Source of the DNA: Agrobacterium vitis | GTDB lineage: Bacteria > Pseudomonadota > Alphaproteobacteria > Rhizobiales > Rhizobiaceae | Length of the DNA: 64,000 bases | Assembly: GCF_013337045.2 (NCBI RefSeq) | Contig: NZ_CP118259.1 | Span: 1,736,001-1,800,000 of the forward strand | Reading direction: 5' to 3' | In this document: piece by piece, positions 22,563 through 31,063 of the stretch | Numbering within the stretch: position 1 is the stretch's first letter | Layout: each line of letters starts with the position of its first letter | Program-made: the position numbers and the translations under genes | Notes under the pieces: generated by a model | The model's database searches: none | Seen by the model: only the letters and a program-made list of their open reading frames with translations | What the model was told of the DNA's origin: nothing

Positions 22563-23622
22563 TCACGGCATAGACATCCGCAATCTCTACAAAATTTTCG
22601 GCCCCGACGAAAAAACCCATATTGACGCCGTGCGCCAGGGCATCACCAAGGCCGAATTGAACGACAGGCATCACCATGTGCTCGGCCTGCGCGACATCAG
22701 CATCGACATGCCCGGCGGCGAGATCACCGTGGTCATGGGACTTTCCGGCTCCGGCAAATCCACGCTGATTCGCCATATCAACCGATTGATCGAGCCGACA
22801 GCGGGCGAAGTGCTCTACGACGGAACGGACATCTGCGCCATGTCGCCAGCACAGCTGCGCGATTTCCGACGCCGGAAAACCGCGATGGTCTTTCAGAAGT
22901 TCGGCCTGCTGCCACATCGAACCGTGATGGAAAACGTCCTCTACGGCCTCGATATCCAGGGCATGCCGCGGCAGCAAAGCCTTGCCAAGGGACATTACTG
23001 GATCGAGCGGGTCGGGCTTGCCGGTTTTGAAAACCATTATCCGAACCAGCTTTCCGGCGGCATGCAGCAGCGCGTTGGCCTGGCGCGAGCGCTCGCAACC
23101 GATGCAGATATCCTCTTGATGGACGAAGCCTATTCCGCACTGGACCCGCTAATCCGGGTCGATATGCAGACCATGCTGATCGACTTGCAGCAGGAATTGC
23201 AAAAGACTGTGGTGTTCATCACCCACGATCTGGACGAAGCGTTGCGGCTGGGCGACAAGATCGCCATTCTGCGCGATGGCGAAGTGGTGCAGCAGGGCAG
23301 CGGCCAGGATATCGTGCTGCGTCCAGCGGACGATTACATTGCCGCCTTCGTGCGCGAGGTCAATCGTGGCCGGGTAATCCGCATCGGCACGGTGATGGTC
23401 CCGGCGCATAATCAGTCAGGCCAGCAGTCGGCGGGCCAGTTCAAGCTCACCGCCCGCACGACGCTGGAAACGGCGGCCCGGGCCATGGTCGAGCAAGGCG
23501 TCACAGAGGCGCAGGTGACCGATAAGGCCGGTCACCAGATTGGCACCATCGACCTTTCGATCATCCTCTCGGCTATGGTCTCGCCAGCGCACAGCGTCCA
23601 ACCGGCCCTGGCGGCAGAATAG
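22555..23622 (+). CDS. Betaine-type ABC transporter ATPase (ProV-like)
   Basis: Energising subunit, 355 residues. Walker A GLSGSGKST near residue 62, signature LSGGMQQR near 165, Walker B ILLMDEAYSALDPL and the H-loop FITHDLDEA are complete. A C-terminal region of ~75 residues resembles a single CBS-like module, the part that senses ionic strength in OpuA-type transporters. The start at 22555 (MASHGIDIRNLYK) overlaps the permease end by eight bases. An in-frame ATG at 22519 lies deep in the permease gene and is unlikely. Confidence 0.9.
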   Translation: MASHGIDIRNLYKIFGPDEKTHIDAVRQGITKAELNDRHHHVLGLRDISIDMPGGEITVVMGLSGSGKSTLIRHINRLIEPTAGEVLYDGTDICAMSPAQLRDFRRRKTAMVFQKFGLLPHRTVMENVLYGLDIQGMPRQQSLAKGHYWIERVGLAGFENHYPNQLSGGMQQRVGLARALATDADILLMDEAYSALDPLIRVDMQTMLIDLQQELQKTVVFITHDLDEALRLGDKIAILRDGEVVQQGSGQDIVLRPADDYIAAFVREVNRGRVIRIGTVMVPAHNQSGQQSAGQFKLTARTTLETAARAMVEQGVTEAQVTDKAGHQIGTIDLSIILSAMVSPAHSVQPALAAE

Positions 23623-23630
23623 AGGATTTT

Positions 23631-23675
23631 GGCGGCAAGGCAGTAGATCGTCCCACTGCCTTGCCGCCATTTTCT
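23631..23675 (+). terminator. Terminator of the transporter operon
   Basis: GGCGGCAAGGCAGT (23631-23644) pairs perfectly with 23655-23668; a loop of ten and then ATTTTCT. It begins eight bases after the ATPase stop. Confidence 0.88.
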
Positions 23676-23717
23676 CGAACTCGTCGTGTAATGGGTTGGA
23701 ATTGTTATCGCCTGCCT

Positions 23718-24740
23718 TTACACTCCGGCAATCGAAGCTTGAATGAAGGCGACGTATTTGTCTTTGAGACCGGGCTGCAGCCGCTCGGCCATCAGCATGG
23801 CGATCTGGAATTGGGTGAAACTATCGGTTTCCTCCAGTGCCATTTCCGCCAGACCTGTGACGCCTTCGGCGTAAAGTTCAGGAGAATCGGCCACCTGCTT
23901 GATAAAGCTGCCCAGAAACCGGTTGACCGTGAACTTGCCAAGACGTTGGCGCTCATCGATTGAGAGCGGCGAGCCAACGCGGTTGATCAGCACGAAAACA
24001 TCGAGAAACAGCAGAAGCATTTCATAATGGACCGCATTCTCCGGCAGTCCGGCTTCCAGCAGCATAGCCTTGCGTTCCACATCGATCTGCGCCTTTTCAG
24101 CCCATTTTTCGGCATTGTAGCGGTAGCGGATCGACGGATCATGGGCCATTTTTCCGGTCGAAAACAAAGATAATGCGACGGCCCAGTCGCATGTCGCTGC
24201 CTTGGTCGGATGGGATCGCAGAAACAGGTCCATCGTCGCAAGCCAGACTTCGCGGCGCAGGATGGAATAGAAACCGCCATTGTTGGTCGGGCTGTTGTGC
24301 AGATAGGCAAGCATTCTTTCGCCGGGATCGTACTCTTCCAGGGCAAAGGCTTGAAGCGAACCGGCTTCTGACCGCTGGAGGAAGCTTTCGGTTACCGGCA
24401 GCACACCGACATAATCAAATGGCAGATCGTCGAGATCAAAAGGTGTCTGATCGGCCTCGGCGATGATCTCGTCATCATCGCCCATTGGGATAATGAAGGG
24501 CGTGGATGCCGCCTCGACAGCGTTGAACATATTGGCAAAGGCCGTTTGTGCCTCGCTTGCCACATAGGTCAACCGGGGCGACAAGTCCTGCAAATAGGCT
24601 TTTTTGGCGGCATCGCCGGAATTGTCGCTGACCACGAGCAGGGCGTCCCGCGCCTCGCAAAACGCGAGCGCACTGTCGATGGCAGCGCGCGAACCATCAA
24701 GCGGGCGATGGCTAGGCATGCAGATAGTCAGTTCGGCCAT
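23718..24740 (-). CDS. Glycosyltransferase, GT-A fold (family 2-like)
   Basis: 340 residues. It opens MAELTICMPSHRP, as family 2 transferases do, and has an acidic metal-binding cluster, PMGDDDEI, near residue 93. The C-terminal half is helical with no membrane segment, so a soluble cytoplasmic enzyme. Donor and acceptor sugars cannot be read. It is transcribed away from the SPINDLY-like glycosyltransferase 0.75 kb away, which may be a functional partner. The alternative is a non-catalytic GT-A relative. Confidence 0.7.
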   Translation of the reverse strand: MAELTICMPSHRPLDGSRAAIDSALAFCEARDALLVVSDNSGDAAKKAYLQDLSPRLTYVASEAQTAFANMFNAVEAASTPFIIPMGDDDEIIAEADQTPFDLDDLPFDYVGVLPVTESFLQRSEAGSLQAFALEEYDPGERMLAYLHNSPTNNGGFYSILRREVWLATMDLFLRSHPTKAATCDWAVALSLFSTGKMAHDPSIRYRYNAEKWAEKAQIDVERKAMLLEAGLPENAVHYEMLLLFLDVFVLINRVGSPLSIDERQRLGKFTVNRFLGSFIKQVADSPELYAEGVTGLAEMALEETDSFTQFQIAMLMAERLQPGLKDKYVAFIQASIAGV

Positions 24741-24808
24741 AAAAACACTCCGGGAAAATGCGGGCCCTATGACAAACCCCCATTGCAGAAAATAGTATTC
24801 AGGCGGGA

Positions 24809-25024
24809 TCAGCTCTCAGACAATTTTTCCAGCTCAGACTCGAAATGGGTAATTGTACAATATCCGCAAAGCTTTGCCGCATTTGGTTCGCCTTTGAAGA
24901 ACGACGATATCCCACCGTCAAACGTTGCGGCATCTGTGTCAACCAGTGGATGAAGCGGACCGCAAGCCTCACACAAGCCTGAACCAAACCATATGTCCGA
25001 CGACCAAACAATGCCATGAATTAT
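24809..25024 (-). CDS. Possible small zinc-ribbon protein without a normal start
   Basis: Minus-strand frame ending with TGA at 24809-24811 and open back to 25024. Its text is protein-like: GLCEACGPLHPLVDTDAA, then GEPNAAKLCGYC, then an acidic helix ending EKLSES. Two CxxC pairs (CEAC and CGYC) 31 residues apart suggest a zinc knuckle. No ATG or GTG is in frame; TTG at 24976 or an ATT at 25012 or 25021 would have to serve. An ATG in the neighbouring frame at 25017 suggests a one-base indel may have broken it. It could therefore be a rare-start gene, a recent pseudogene or chance. Confidence 0.4.
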   Translation of the reverse strand: MIHGIVWSSDIWFGSGLCEACGPLHPLVDTDAATFDGGISSFFKGEPNAAKLCGYCTITHFESELEKLSES

Positions 25025-25147
25025 TCAGTTGATAAAATCGCAAGCTCTACTCCAGCGACGATTGTTTAAGAACCAATGCAGATAATATCGCCAGAGACTC
25101 ACAACAGAGACGCCGGGCAAAAGCCAAGACAGCAGGAGACCTTCATC

Positions 25148-25495
25148 ATGTCCGCCACCGCCGTTACCGACCGAGACACCGTTGCCATGAAGCTGGGTGG
25201 GTTCTCTGATGACGACAAGGCCTTCCTGGCCCTGATGCTGGAAAACCCCAAGCAGGACGAGACCTTTGCCGAAGGCCTGTTCGCCTATCTGGAACAATCC
25301 GCCGGTCAGCGCTTCCTCAACTCCCTGAAGCTTGAACGCTGCGGTGAATGGCTGGGCAATAGCTGCCCGGCCCGGATGCAAATTCGCTTGATGGAAATTG
25401 CCAAATCCAGTCAACATGGCGCCTATCTGGCCTTTCGCCAGGGGCTGACCCGCTCCGGCGGTCTGGAGCGCGCCTATCCGAAATCAGCGCTGTGA
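25148..25495 (+). CDS. Hypothetical protein ahead of the SPINDLY-like gene
   Basis: 115 residues, soluble and mostly helical, no recognised domain. Start chosen at MSATAVTDRD (25148) after AGGAG at 25133-25137; the frame itself opens at 25076. One feature is GFSDDDKAFLALML near residue 18. Its stop overlaps the next start (GTGA), so it is coupled to the glycosyltransferase gene and may be a partner or acceptor protein of it. I do not recognise a family. Confidence 0.65.
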   Translation: MSATAVTDRDTVAMKLGGFSDDDKAFLALMLENPKQDETFAEGLFAYLEQSAGQRFLNSLKLERCGEWLGNSCPARMQIRLMEIAKSSQHGAYLAFRQGLTRSGGLERAYPKSAL

Positions 25496-27243
25496 GCGTG
25501 GCTCCGTCCCCGGCCTTCATCCAGGCTTTGCAGGCCTATAAGCAGGGCGATTTGCGAGCCTGCCTCGACCGCCTGCATCCACTTTTGAAAAAGCGTCCAC
25601 CAGATGCCAATATGCTGCTGGTGGCGGCCCAATGCCATGCAAAGCTCGAGGAAAAGCTCCAGGCCGCCGAGCTTTATGCCAGGGTGGCGGATTTGCAGCC
25701 GCAAAATCGCCGGATGTTTCTCTTGATGGCCGCGCGTTTGTATATGCAGGCCGACCAGGGTGAGCAGGCGCTTTCCCTGATCCGCAAAGTGCCGACATCA
25801 CAACATCTCGCATCGCTCGACCCGGAAGAGCAGAGAACCTATCGGCGGCTGCTGCGCGGACAATTATGCCTCGAGGAAATCGAAGCCAGCGACAACGCGC
25901 TGCTGGCCGCGATGAGAGAGGGCATCGATCCGGCGTTTTTCAACATCGACGACCCCTACCAGCACATGCTGTGGTGTGGCGACGAGGCGATCAATGGCCG
26001 CCAGACCCGGATGGCCAGCGGAAAGCCGTTTACGGAACAATCGCGCCAGGCACGCCGCAGCCTGCCCCATCGTTTCGGGGAAAAAATCCGTGTCGGTTAT
26101 CTTTCCTCGGATTTTTCCGACCAGCATCCAACCATGCGGCTGTTGCAAAGTGTTTTGCTCGGTCACGACGCCGCACGCTTCGAGATCCACCTGTTCTGTC
26201 ACACGCCAGAGGATATCAGGGGGCTGGATCGTGGTCTGCGGCAGACCTACCCCAATCTTCACGACATCCTGTCCATGGACGATGCCACGGCGCGCGATTT
26301 CATCCGCAGTTTCGACCTTGATATTCTGGTCGATCTCAAAGGCCATACCAAAGATGTCCGCGCCGATCTGATCAATAGCGGCCTTGCCCGAATACAGGTC
26401 GCCTATCTCGGCTTTCCAGGCTCCGCCTATGGGATCGATTGCGATTATGTCATCTCCGACCCAATCGTCACACCTCACTCATCCAAACCCAATTATCACG
26501 AGAGGCTCTGCCGATTGCCGGAAACCTATCAGGCAAACGACAACCGCTATCGCCCGCTGCCACCGGCCACGTCCCGCTCCCTGCTCGATCTGCCGGAGGA
26601 TGCCTTCGTGCTGGCTTCCTTCAACATGGTTCGCAAGATTTCCCCGCAAACCGCCCGTCTCTGGGCAAGACTGCTGGACGCTATTCCCTCCTCCATTCTC
26701 TGGGTTCTCTGCGCCGGGCGCGAACAGCGCGACCGGCTGACTGCATTCATGGTCGGATGCGGTATCGACCGTTCACGCCTATATTTCACCGGAGCCGAAA
26801 GCTACGCGCCGCATATTGCCCGAATGCAGGCGGCTGATCTCGGTCTCGATACCTATCCCTATAACGGCCACACCACGACCTCTGACAAGCTTTGGGCGGG
26901 CCTGCCTGTCATCACCTTCAAGGGCAGCAATTTCGCTTCAAGGGTGTCAGAAAGCCTTTTGACCGCGCTCAAGGTTCCACAATTGGTGGCGGAGACACCG
27001 GACGATATGGTGCGTCTCGCCGCAGATCTGGCACAGGACCGTCCCCGGCTCGCCGCACTCAGGCAGACGATTGCCGACAACCGGCTGCGCGCGCCGCTCT
27101 TCGACACGCAACGGTTCACCCGCCATCTGGAACAGGCTTTTGAGATGATGGTAGAACGGGAAAAGGCCGGCTTGGAACCGGATCACATCGATGTGCCAGC
27201 CCTGCCAAACAGACAGGAACCGTTCAGGCGGGATACCGACTGA
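25492..27243 (+). CDS. TPR protein with GT41 (SPINDLY/OGT-like) glycosyltransferase domain
   Basis: 583 residues. Residues ~5-120 form TPR-like helix pairs; the rest is a GT41 catalytic region like eukaryotic O-GlcNAc transferase and plant SPINDLY. Key elements are present: His in SSDFSDQHPTMRLL (OGT catalytic-region His), LVDLKGHT, Lys in FNMVRKISP (donor-phosphate contact) and YPYNGHTTTSDKLWAGLP. Starts with GTG, overlapping the upstream gene. No signal peptide or membrane helix, so it acts in the cytoplasm. It may glycosylate proteins or a polysaccharide precursor; the target is unknown. Confidence 0.87.
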   Translation: MSVAPSPAFIQALQAYKQGDLRACLDRLHPLLKKRPPDANMLLVAAQCHAKLEEKLQAAELYARVADLQPQNRRMFLLMAARLYMQADQGEQALSLIRKVPTSQHLASLDPEEQRTYRRLLRGQLCLEEIEASDNALLAAMREGIDPAFFNIDDPYQHMLWCGDEAINGRQTRMASGKPFTEQSRQARRSLPHRFGEKIRVGYLSSDFSDQHPTMRLLQSVLLGHDAARFEIHLFCHTPEDIRGLDRGLRQTYPNLHDILSMDDATARDFIRSFDLDILVDLKGHTKDVRADLINSGLARIQVAYLGFPGSAYGIDCDYVISDPIVTPHSSKPNYHERLCRLPETYQANDNRYRPLPPATSRSLLDLPEDAFVLASFNMVRKISPQTARLWARLLDAIPSSILWVLCAGREQRDRLTAFMVGCGIDRSRLYFTGAESYAPHIARMQAADLGLDTYPYNGHTTTSDKLWAGLPVITFKGSNFASRVSESLLTALKVPQLVAETPDDMVRLAADLAQDRPRLAALRQTIADNRLRAPLFDTQRFTRHLEQAFEMMVEREKAGLEPDHIDVPALPNRQEPFRRDTD

Positions 27244-27265
27244 TAGGCACAAAGACCCAGATGCG

Positions 27266-28051
27266 TCAGTTCGGGCGCGGGTCTACCACAGCAATGATCG
27301 GGCCGAGCGGATAGGCCCGGTCGATCCGGCCAGCCATCGGCTCGGCAAGGCTTGAAATCGTTCCATCCAGATAAAGCGCATTAGCCGCGCCCAGCCGGTC
27401 GCGAAAGAACGCGGCCATATCGTAGAAACGCACAGGGTCTTTGCTCAACACAAACACCACCTGTCCGCTGGCATCGATACCGACGCCATTGCGGATTTTC
27501 AAACTGTCGCTGGCGGGGAGAAACTTCGGGTTCAGGACACCATCAATGACCAGCATCGGGCCGGATTGGGTGGCAAAATCCGCGTCAATCTTCCGGGCTT
27601 CAAATTGCGTTGTCTCAAGCACACCTGCTTGGCCGCCTTTGAGAAAAAACACGCCATTCGGCTTCAGGTAAAAATTGCCCCAGCCATCGGCTGTTTCGGC
27701 TGGCTTGCGCGTCACGCCATAGTCCACGAACAGGCCAACGGGGCTGAGATCGGAGTGATACATACCGCCATTGACGGCGAAGGTGAGGATAAGTCTTTGC
27801 TGCCAAAGCTGGCTTCGCAATGCATCGAACCCGCCATAGACATCGCCGTCAGAATTGCGGTTGAATATGCGAATTGTGCGCGTGGCCGGATCAAATCGGC
27901 AGATACGATAAGCAACGCCGTTTTCCGTCTGGTCACGACAATTATCTTCTGCTGCCTCTACACGCTTCGGAGAAACGGCAAAAGCAGAAAGGATCACAAA
28001 GAACCACACGGCTATTTTCAAACGCACTGCGTTTTGCGAGCAAAATCTCAA
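27266..28051 (-). CDS. Phosphodiester glycosidase-like (NAGPA/DUF2233) exported protein
   Basis: 261 residues. An N-terminal hydrophobic segment (LKIAVWFFVILSAFAV) and small residues before AAEDN suggest a signal peptide. The rest matches the NAGPA-type fold, with FAVNGGMYHSDLSPVGLF, GIDASGQVVFVLSK and ALYLDGTISSL. Relatives remove GlcNAc from phosphodiesters; the bacterial substrate is unknown. The first codon at 28051 is TTG, with internal GTG alternatives (V9, V15), so the exact start is uncertain. Convergent with the SPINDLY-like gene, 22 bases away. Confidence 0.72.
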   Translation of the reverse strand: MRFCSQNAVRLKIAVWFFVILSAFAVSPKRVEAAEDNCRDQTENGVAYRICRFDPATRTIRIFNRNSDGDVYGGFDALRSQLWQQRLILTFAVNGGMYHSDLSPVGLFVDYGVTRKPAETADGWGNFYLKPNGVFFLKGGQAGVLETTQFEARKIDADFATQSGPMLVIDGVLNPKFLPASDSLKIRNGVGIDASGQVVFVLSKDPVRFYDMAAFFRDRLGAANALYLDGTISSLAEPMAGRIDRAYPLGPIIAVVDPRPN

Positions 28052-28180
28052 AAGTGAACTCTCAAATCAAATACTTGAAGGCGCGACCCTTCGGGTCCGT
28101 CATCTGGCACGGACGCCCATACTCAGGTTTCACAAGGAAATCGAGCAAAACAGCTATGTATCCCGCTTTTCACGACGTTC

Positions 28181-28333
28181 TTACTGCTGGGCGGAAGCGG
28201 TCAGAATCCCCACTTCCTGAGTTTGGCCCGCAAATTGAAGCGGCGGACCCTGGAAGGCAACATGCCCAGCGGCCGAAACGACAACCGCCAGAATATAAGC
28301 AGCACTCACTTTGGCAACCAGATGCATGGACAT
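28181..28333 (-). CDS. Small secreted or membrane protein, 50 residues
   Basis: A short frame starting ATG at 28333 (second ATG at 28327), stop 28181. The product opens MSMHLVAKVSAAYILAVVV, a signal-peptide-like hydrophobic start, followed by a short polar tail with QFAGQTQEVG and ends ASAQQ. AGAGGGA lies about 9 bases upstream. It sits between two other exported-protein genes on the same strand. Family unknown. Confidence 0.5.
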   Translation of the reverse strand: MSMHLVAKVSAAYILAVVVSAAGHVAFQGPPLQFAGQTQEVGILTASAQQ

Positions 28334-28415
28334 GGACCTAATCCCTCTTGCCTCTCCCGAGGCAGTCTTGCTTCATCCGATGAACGACATGAAGCAAAAC
28401 TGCTGTGAGGTTGCG

Positions 28416-28574
28416 TTATTTTGCAGCCTTGGCGACATTATTGCCTGCTGACTGCGTTGCATTCACGGTATTTGCTGTATCTTTGCCCATACCACGGATC
28501 GTGTTACCGCATGACGACAATGCGGCAGCAGCAACAAAGAGAGCAGCAACGGCAGCGAGCTTTTTCGTGTTCAT
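28416..28574 (-). CDS. Entericidin-like small lipoprotein
   Basis: 52 residues: MNTKKLAAVAALFVAAAALSSCG is a lipoprotein signal with a lipobox (LSSC), followed by a ~30-residue tail NTIRGMGKDTANTVNATQSA resembling the EcnA/EcnB entericidin family. Entericidins are a membrane toxin/antidote pair in enterobacteria; in rhizobia similar proteins are usually annotated singly and their role is unclear. Start 28574; the longer upstream frame has no signal. Confidence 0.8.
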   Translation of the reverse strand: MNTKKLAAVAALFVAAAALSSCGNTIRGMGKDTANTVNATQSAGNNVAKAAK

Positions 28575-28789
28575 ATTGGATAAACCCCTATTATGATAAT
28601 CGGCACCACAGGTGCCTTGCATTGGCATGAACGCGGCAAGTCGAAAAAAGTTCATTCTCACCCAAAGATTTCGGCGTTTTTAACCAAACATTTACGCCAG
28701 ATGATATCCGGGCTTATGAAAGGTTGGTTCAACCTGCTCGCGGACGCAACAGATAATATGGGGCAAAGCGGCACTTGGGGGGATCAATC

Positions 28790-29569
28790 ATGGGGCAGCA
28801 GCACGACAAAGGCGCAATTCTGGTGATGACCGCCGGGGGGCCAAACCCCTGGATGGTGGTCAACGCGCTGCAAGCCCGTTTCGGTGGCGTGCACGTCCTC
28901 TTGGAAGAACAGGAAAGCAAGGCGGAGATTTTTCGCCGCCGTCAGCGGAGGGTTGGAACCATCACCGCCCTTGGCCAGCTTGCCACCATGGCCGTAGGCA
29001 AATTCATGCGCCGGGCCGCGCAAAAACGTAGCCAATCGATCTGCCAGGATTTTTCCGCCAATCCGCGTTTCGATCCGCAGATCCCAGTGACTACAGTGCG
29101 CAGTATCAACAGCCCCGAGGCGCAGGAGGCGGTCCAACAGCTCTCTCCGGGCGTGATCCTATTGGTCAGCACCCGGCTGATGACGGCCAACGCTCTGGCC
29201 AGCATGCCCTGCCCCGTGCTTAATCTTCATGCTGGCATCAATCCCGCCTATCGCGGTCAGATGGGCGGCTACTGGGCGCTGGCAAAAGGCGATCGCGGCA
29301 ATTTCGGTGCAACGGTACATCTGGTCGATCAGGGCACCGACACCGGAGACGTCCTTTACCAGGTGCGTGCGCAGCCAAGCTCCGGTGATTTCATCTCCAC
29401 CTATCCAATGCTGTTGACGGCAGCAGCCCTTCCCGTCACCTGCCAGGCGGTGGGCGACGCTCTGGAGGGAAAGCTGACCCCTATCGCGCCGACCGGACCA
29501 TCCGCACTCTATTTTCCACCGACCCTCTGGCGCTGGCTGTGGACTGGCCTCACCAAAGGCATATGGTAG
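28790..29569 (+). CDS. Formyltransferase-fold protein (Fmt-like)
   Basis: 259 residues. The second half carries the formyltransferase signature LNLHAGINPAYRGQMGGYWAL, with the catalytic Asn and His, and the catalytic Asp in DQGTDTGDVLYQV. It lacks the C-terminal tRNA-binding domain of Fmt, so it is not the initiator-tRNA enzyme; relatives formylate or otherwise modify nucleotide-linked amino sugars and similar small acceptors. Start at 28790 follows GGGGGGA at 28777-28783; an in-frame TTG at 28775 is less likely. Confidence 0.75.
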   Translation: MGQQHDKGAILVMTAGGPNPWMVVNALQARFGGVHVLLEEQESKAEIFRRRQRRVGTITALGQLATMAVGKFMRRAAQKRSQSICQDFSANPRFDPQIPVTTVRSINSPEAQEAVQQLSPGVILLVSTRLMTANALASMPCPVLNLHAGINPAYRGQMGGYWALAKGDRGNFGATVHLVDQGTDTGDVLYQVRAQPSSGDFISTYPMLLTAAALPVTCQAVGDALEGKLTPIAPTGPSALYFPPTLWRWLWTGLTKGIW

Positions 29570-29585
29570 CGAAGCGAACCCCGGT

Positions 29586-30965
29586 TCAGGCTGAAACCGG
29601 CACGGCCTCCTGCCGCTTCTCAATCTCCATGATCAGTTTTTTCTTCGGCCTCAGAGTAATGCGCATCATCGGCTCCGGCGTCACCTCGCTCTTGTTGCGC
29701 AGACGAAAGGTCTTGGCCAACACCGCCAGAATGGCAACGGCCTCCATGGTTGCAAACGCACTGCCGATACAGATGCGCGGCCCAGCGCCGAACGGCATGA
29801 AAGCGTAGCGATGCCGTGCCTTGACCGCTTCGGGCGCAAAACGGTCGGGATCGAACTCTTCGGGCCTGTCCCAGATCAGGCTATGACGATGAATGGCGTG
29901 GATTGGCACCAGCAGTATGGTCCCTGCCTCGATACGGTGTTGACCCAAGGTAAACGCCTCGTTCGCGGTCCTGGTGATGACCGGCGCTGGCGGATAGAGC
30001 CGCATGGCTTCATTGAAAACCTGTTTGGTATAGGTCAATTTCTCGACATGCTCGGCCAGCACCGGACCATCGCCCACCACCCGGTCCAACTCGTCCAGCA
30101 GCTTTTGCTCGATGGCCGGGTGCTTTGCCAGCAGATGGAATGTCCAGGCAAGCCCAAGGGCGGTGGTTTCATGCCCAGCGGAAATGAAGGTCAGCAGATT
30201 GTCGATGATTTGCTCGTCGTTCATTTCGCGGTCTGTTTCGGGATCGTGAGCCGATAGCAACATCGAGATCAGGTCGGCGCGCTCCACGCCTTCAACGCGC
30301 CGCTCGGCAATCATCTTGGCCATCGCGGACCGCAGATAAGTCACGGCACGGCTTGCCTTTCCCTTACCGGGATAGGGTATCCATTCCGGCGCCTTCAGCA
30401 TCCCAAGCGCAAACATCCAGCCCGTCGGTTCGAGATAATCGGTAACGCTCTGCTCGACCCGCGCGACATCGATCCTGTCGCGCCCTGTCATCATCGTCTC
30501 GACAATGATGTCGAATGTCGTCTGCATCATTTCATGGCCGATATCGACAGTCTCGCCAGCCTGCCAGGAATCGCGGCGACGTTCGGCTGCGGCCACCATC
30601 GCCGGCAGAAAACTTCTCAACTTTTCCCACTGAAAACCAGCGGCAACGGATTGGCGCTGCCATTTCCAATGAGCGCCATCAGCGGTCAACAACCCTTGCC
30701 CCAATGCCGGACCCAGCGCACGGCGAACGTCTTCACCCTTGCCAAGCACCGCTGCATTTTTGACCAAAGCCTCATGGATCAGTTCAGGGTCCATCACATG
30801 CAGCCGCACTTCATCGCCAAACTGCGCATAGACCAGCTTATGATCATAGATCTGCGGCGGAAGGGCATCCAGCGGATTGCGGATCAGATCAGCAATCACC
30901 CGCACCGGCGAGCGACGGCTTGCAACAACACCTTCACTCGTAGCGGACAAGACCGGCATATTCAT
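29586..30965 (-). CDS. Cytochrome P450
   Basis: 459 residues, soluble bacterial P450 monooxygenase. The I-helix motif AGHETT lies near residue 263, ExxR (EAMR) near 325 and the heme loop FGAGPRICIG with its Cys ligand near residue 400. Start MNMPVLSATSEG at 30965 follows AAAGGAGAT; the frame opens farther upstream but without homology. No ferredoxin or reductase gene is adjacent, so electrons must come from elsewhere. The substrate is unknown. A LysR regulator lies 98 bases upstream on the same strand. Confidence 0.92.
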   Translation of the reverse strand: MNMPVLSATSEGVVASRRSPVRVIADLIRNPLDALPPQIYDHKLVYAQFGDEVRLHVMDPELIHEALVKNAAVLGKGEDVRRALGPALGQGLLTADGAHWKWQRQSVAAGFQWEKLRSFLPAMVAAAERRRDSWQAGETVDIGHEMMQTTFDIIVETMMTGRDRIDVARVEQSVTDYLEPTGWMFALGMLKAPEWIPYPGKGKASRAVTYLRSAMAKMIAERRVEGVERADLISMLLSAHDPETDREMNDEQIIDNLLTFISAGHETTALGLAWTFHLLAKHPAIEQKLLDELDRVVGDGPVLAEHVEKLTYTKQVFNEAMRLYPPAPVITRTANEAFTLGQHRIEAGTILLVPIHAIHRHSLIWDRPEEFDPDRFAPEAVKARHRYAFMPFGAGPRICIGSAFATMEAVAILAVLAKTFRLRNKSEVTPEPMMRITLRPKKKLIMEIEKRQEAVPVSA

Positions 30966-31063
30966 CTGCCATCTCCTTTGCGTAGAACCTTTCGGGCGGC
31001 ATCCAGGATGTAGAGATCGAAAAGCACTGTTCCAAGCCCCGCCGCCAAATTGCCTTGATCTGA

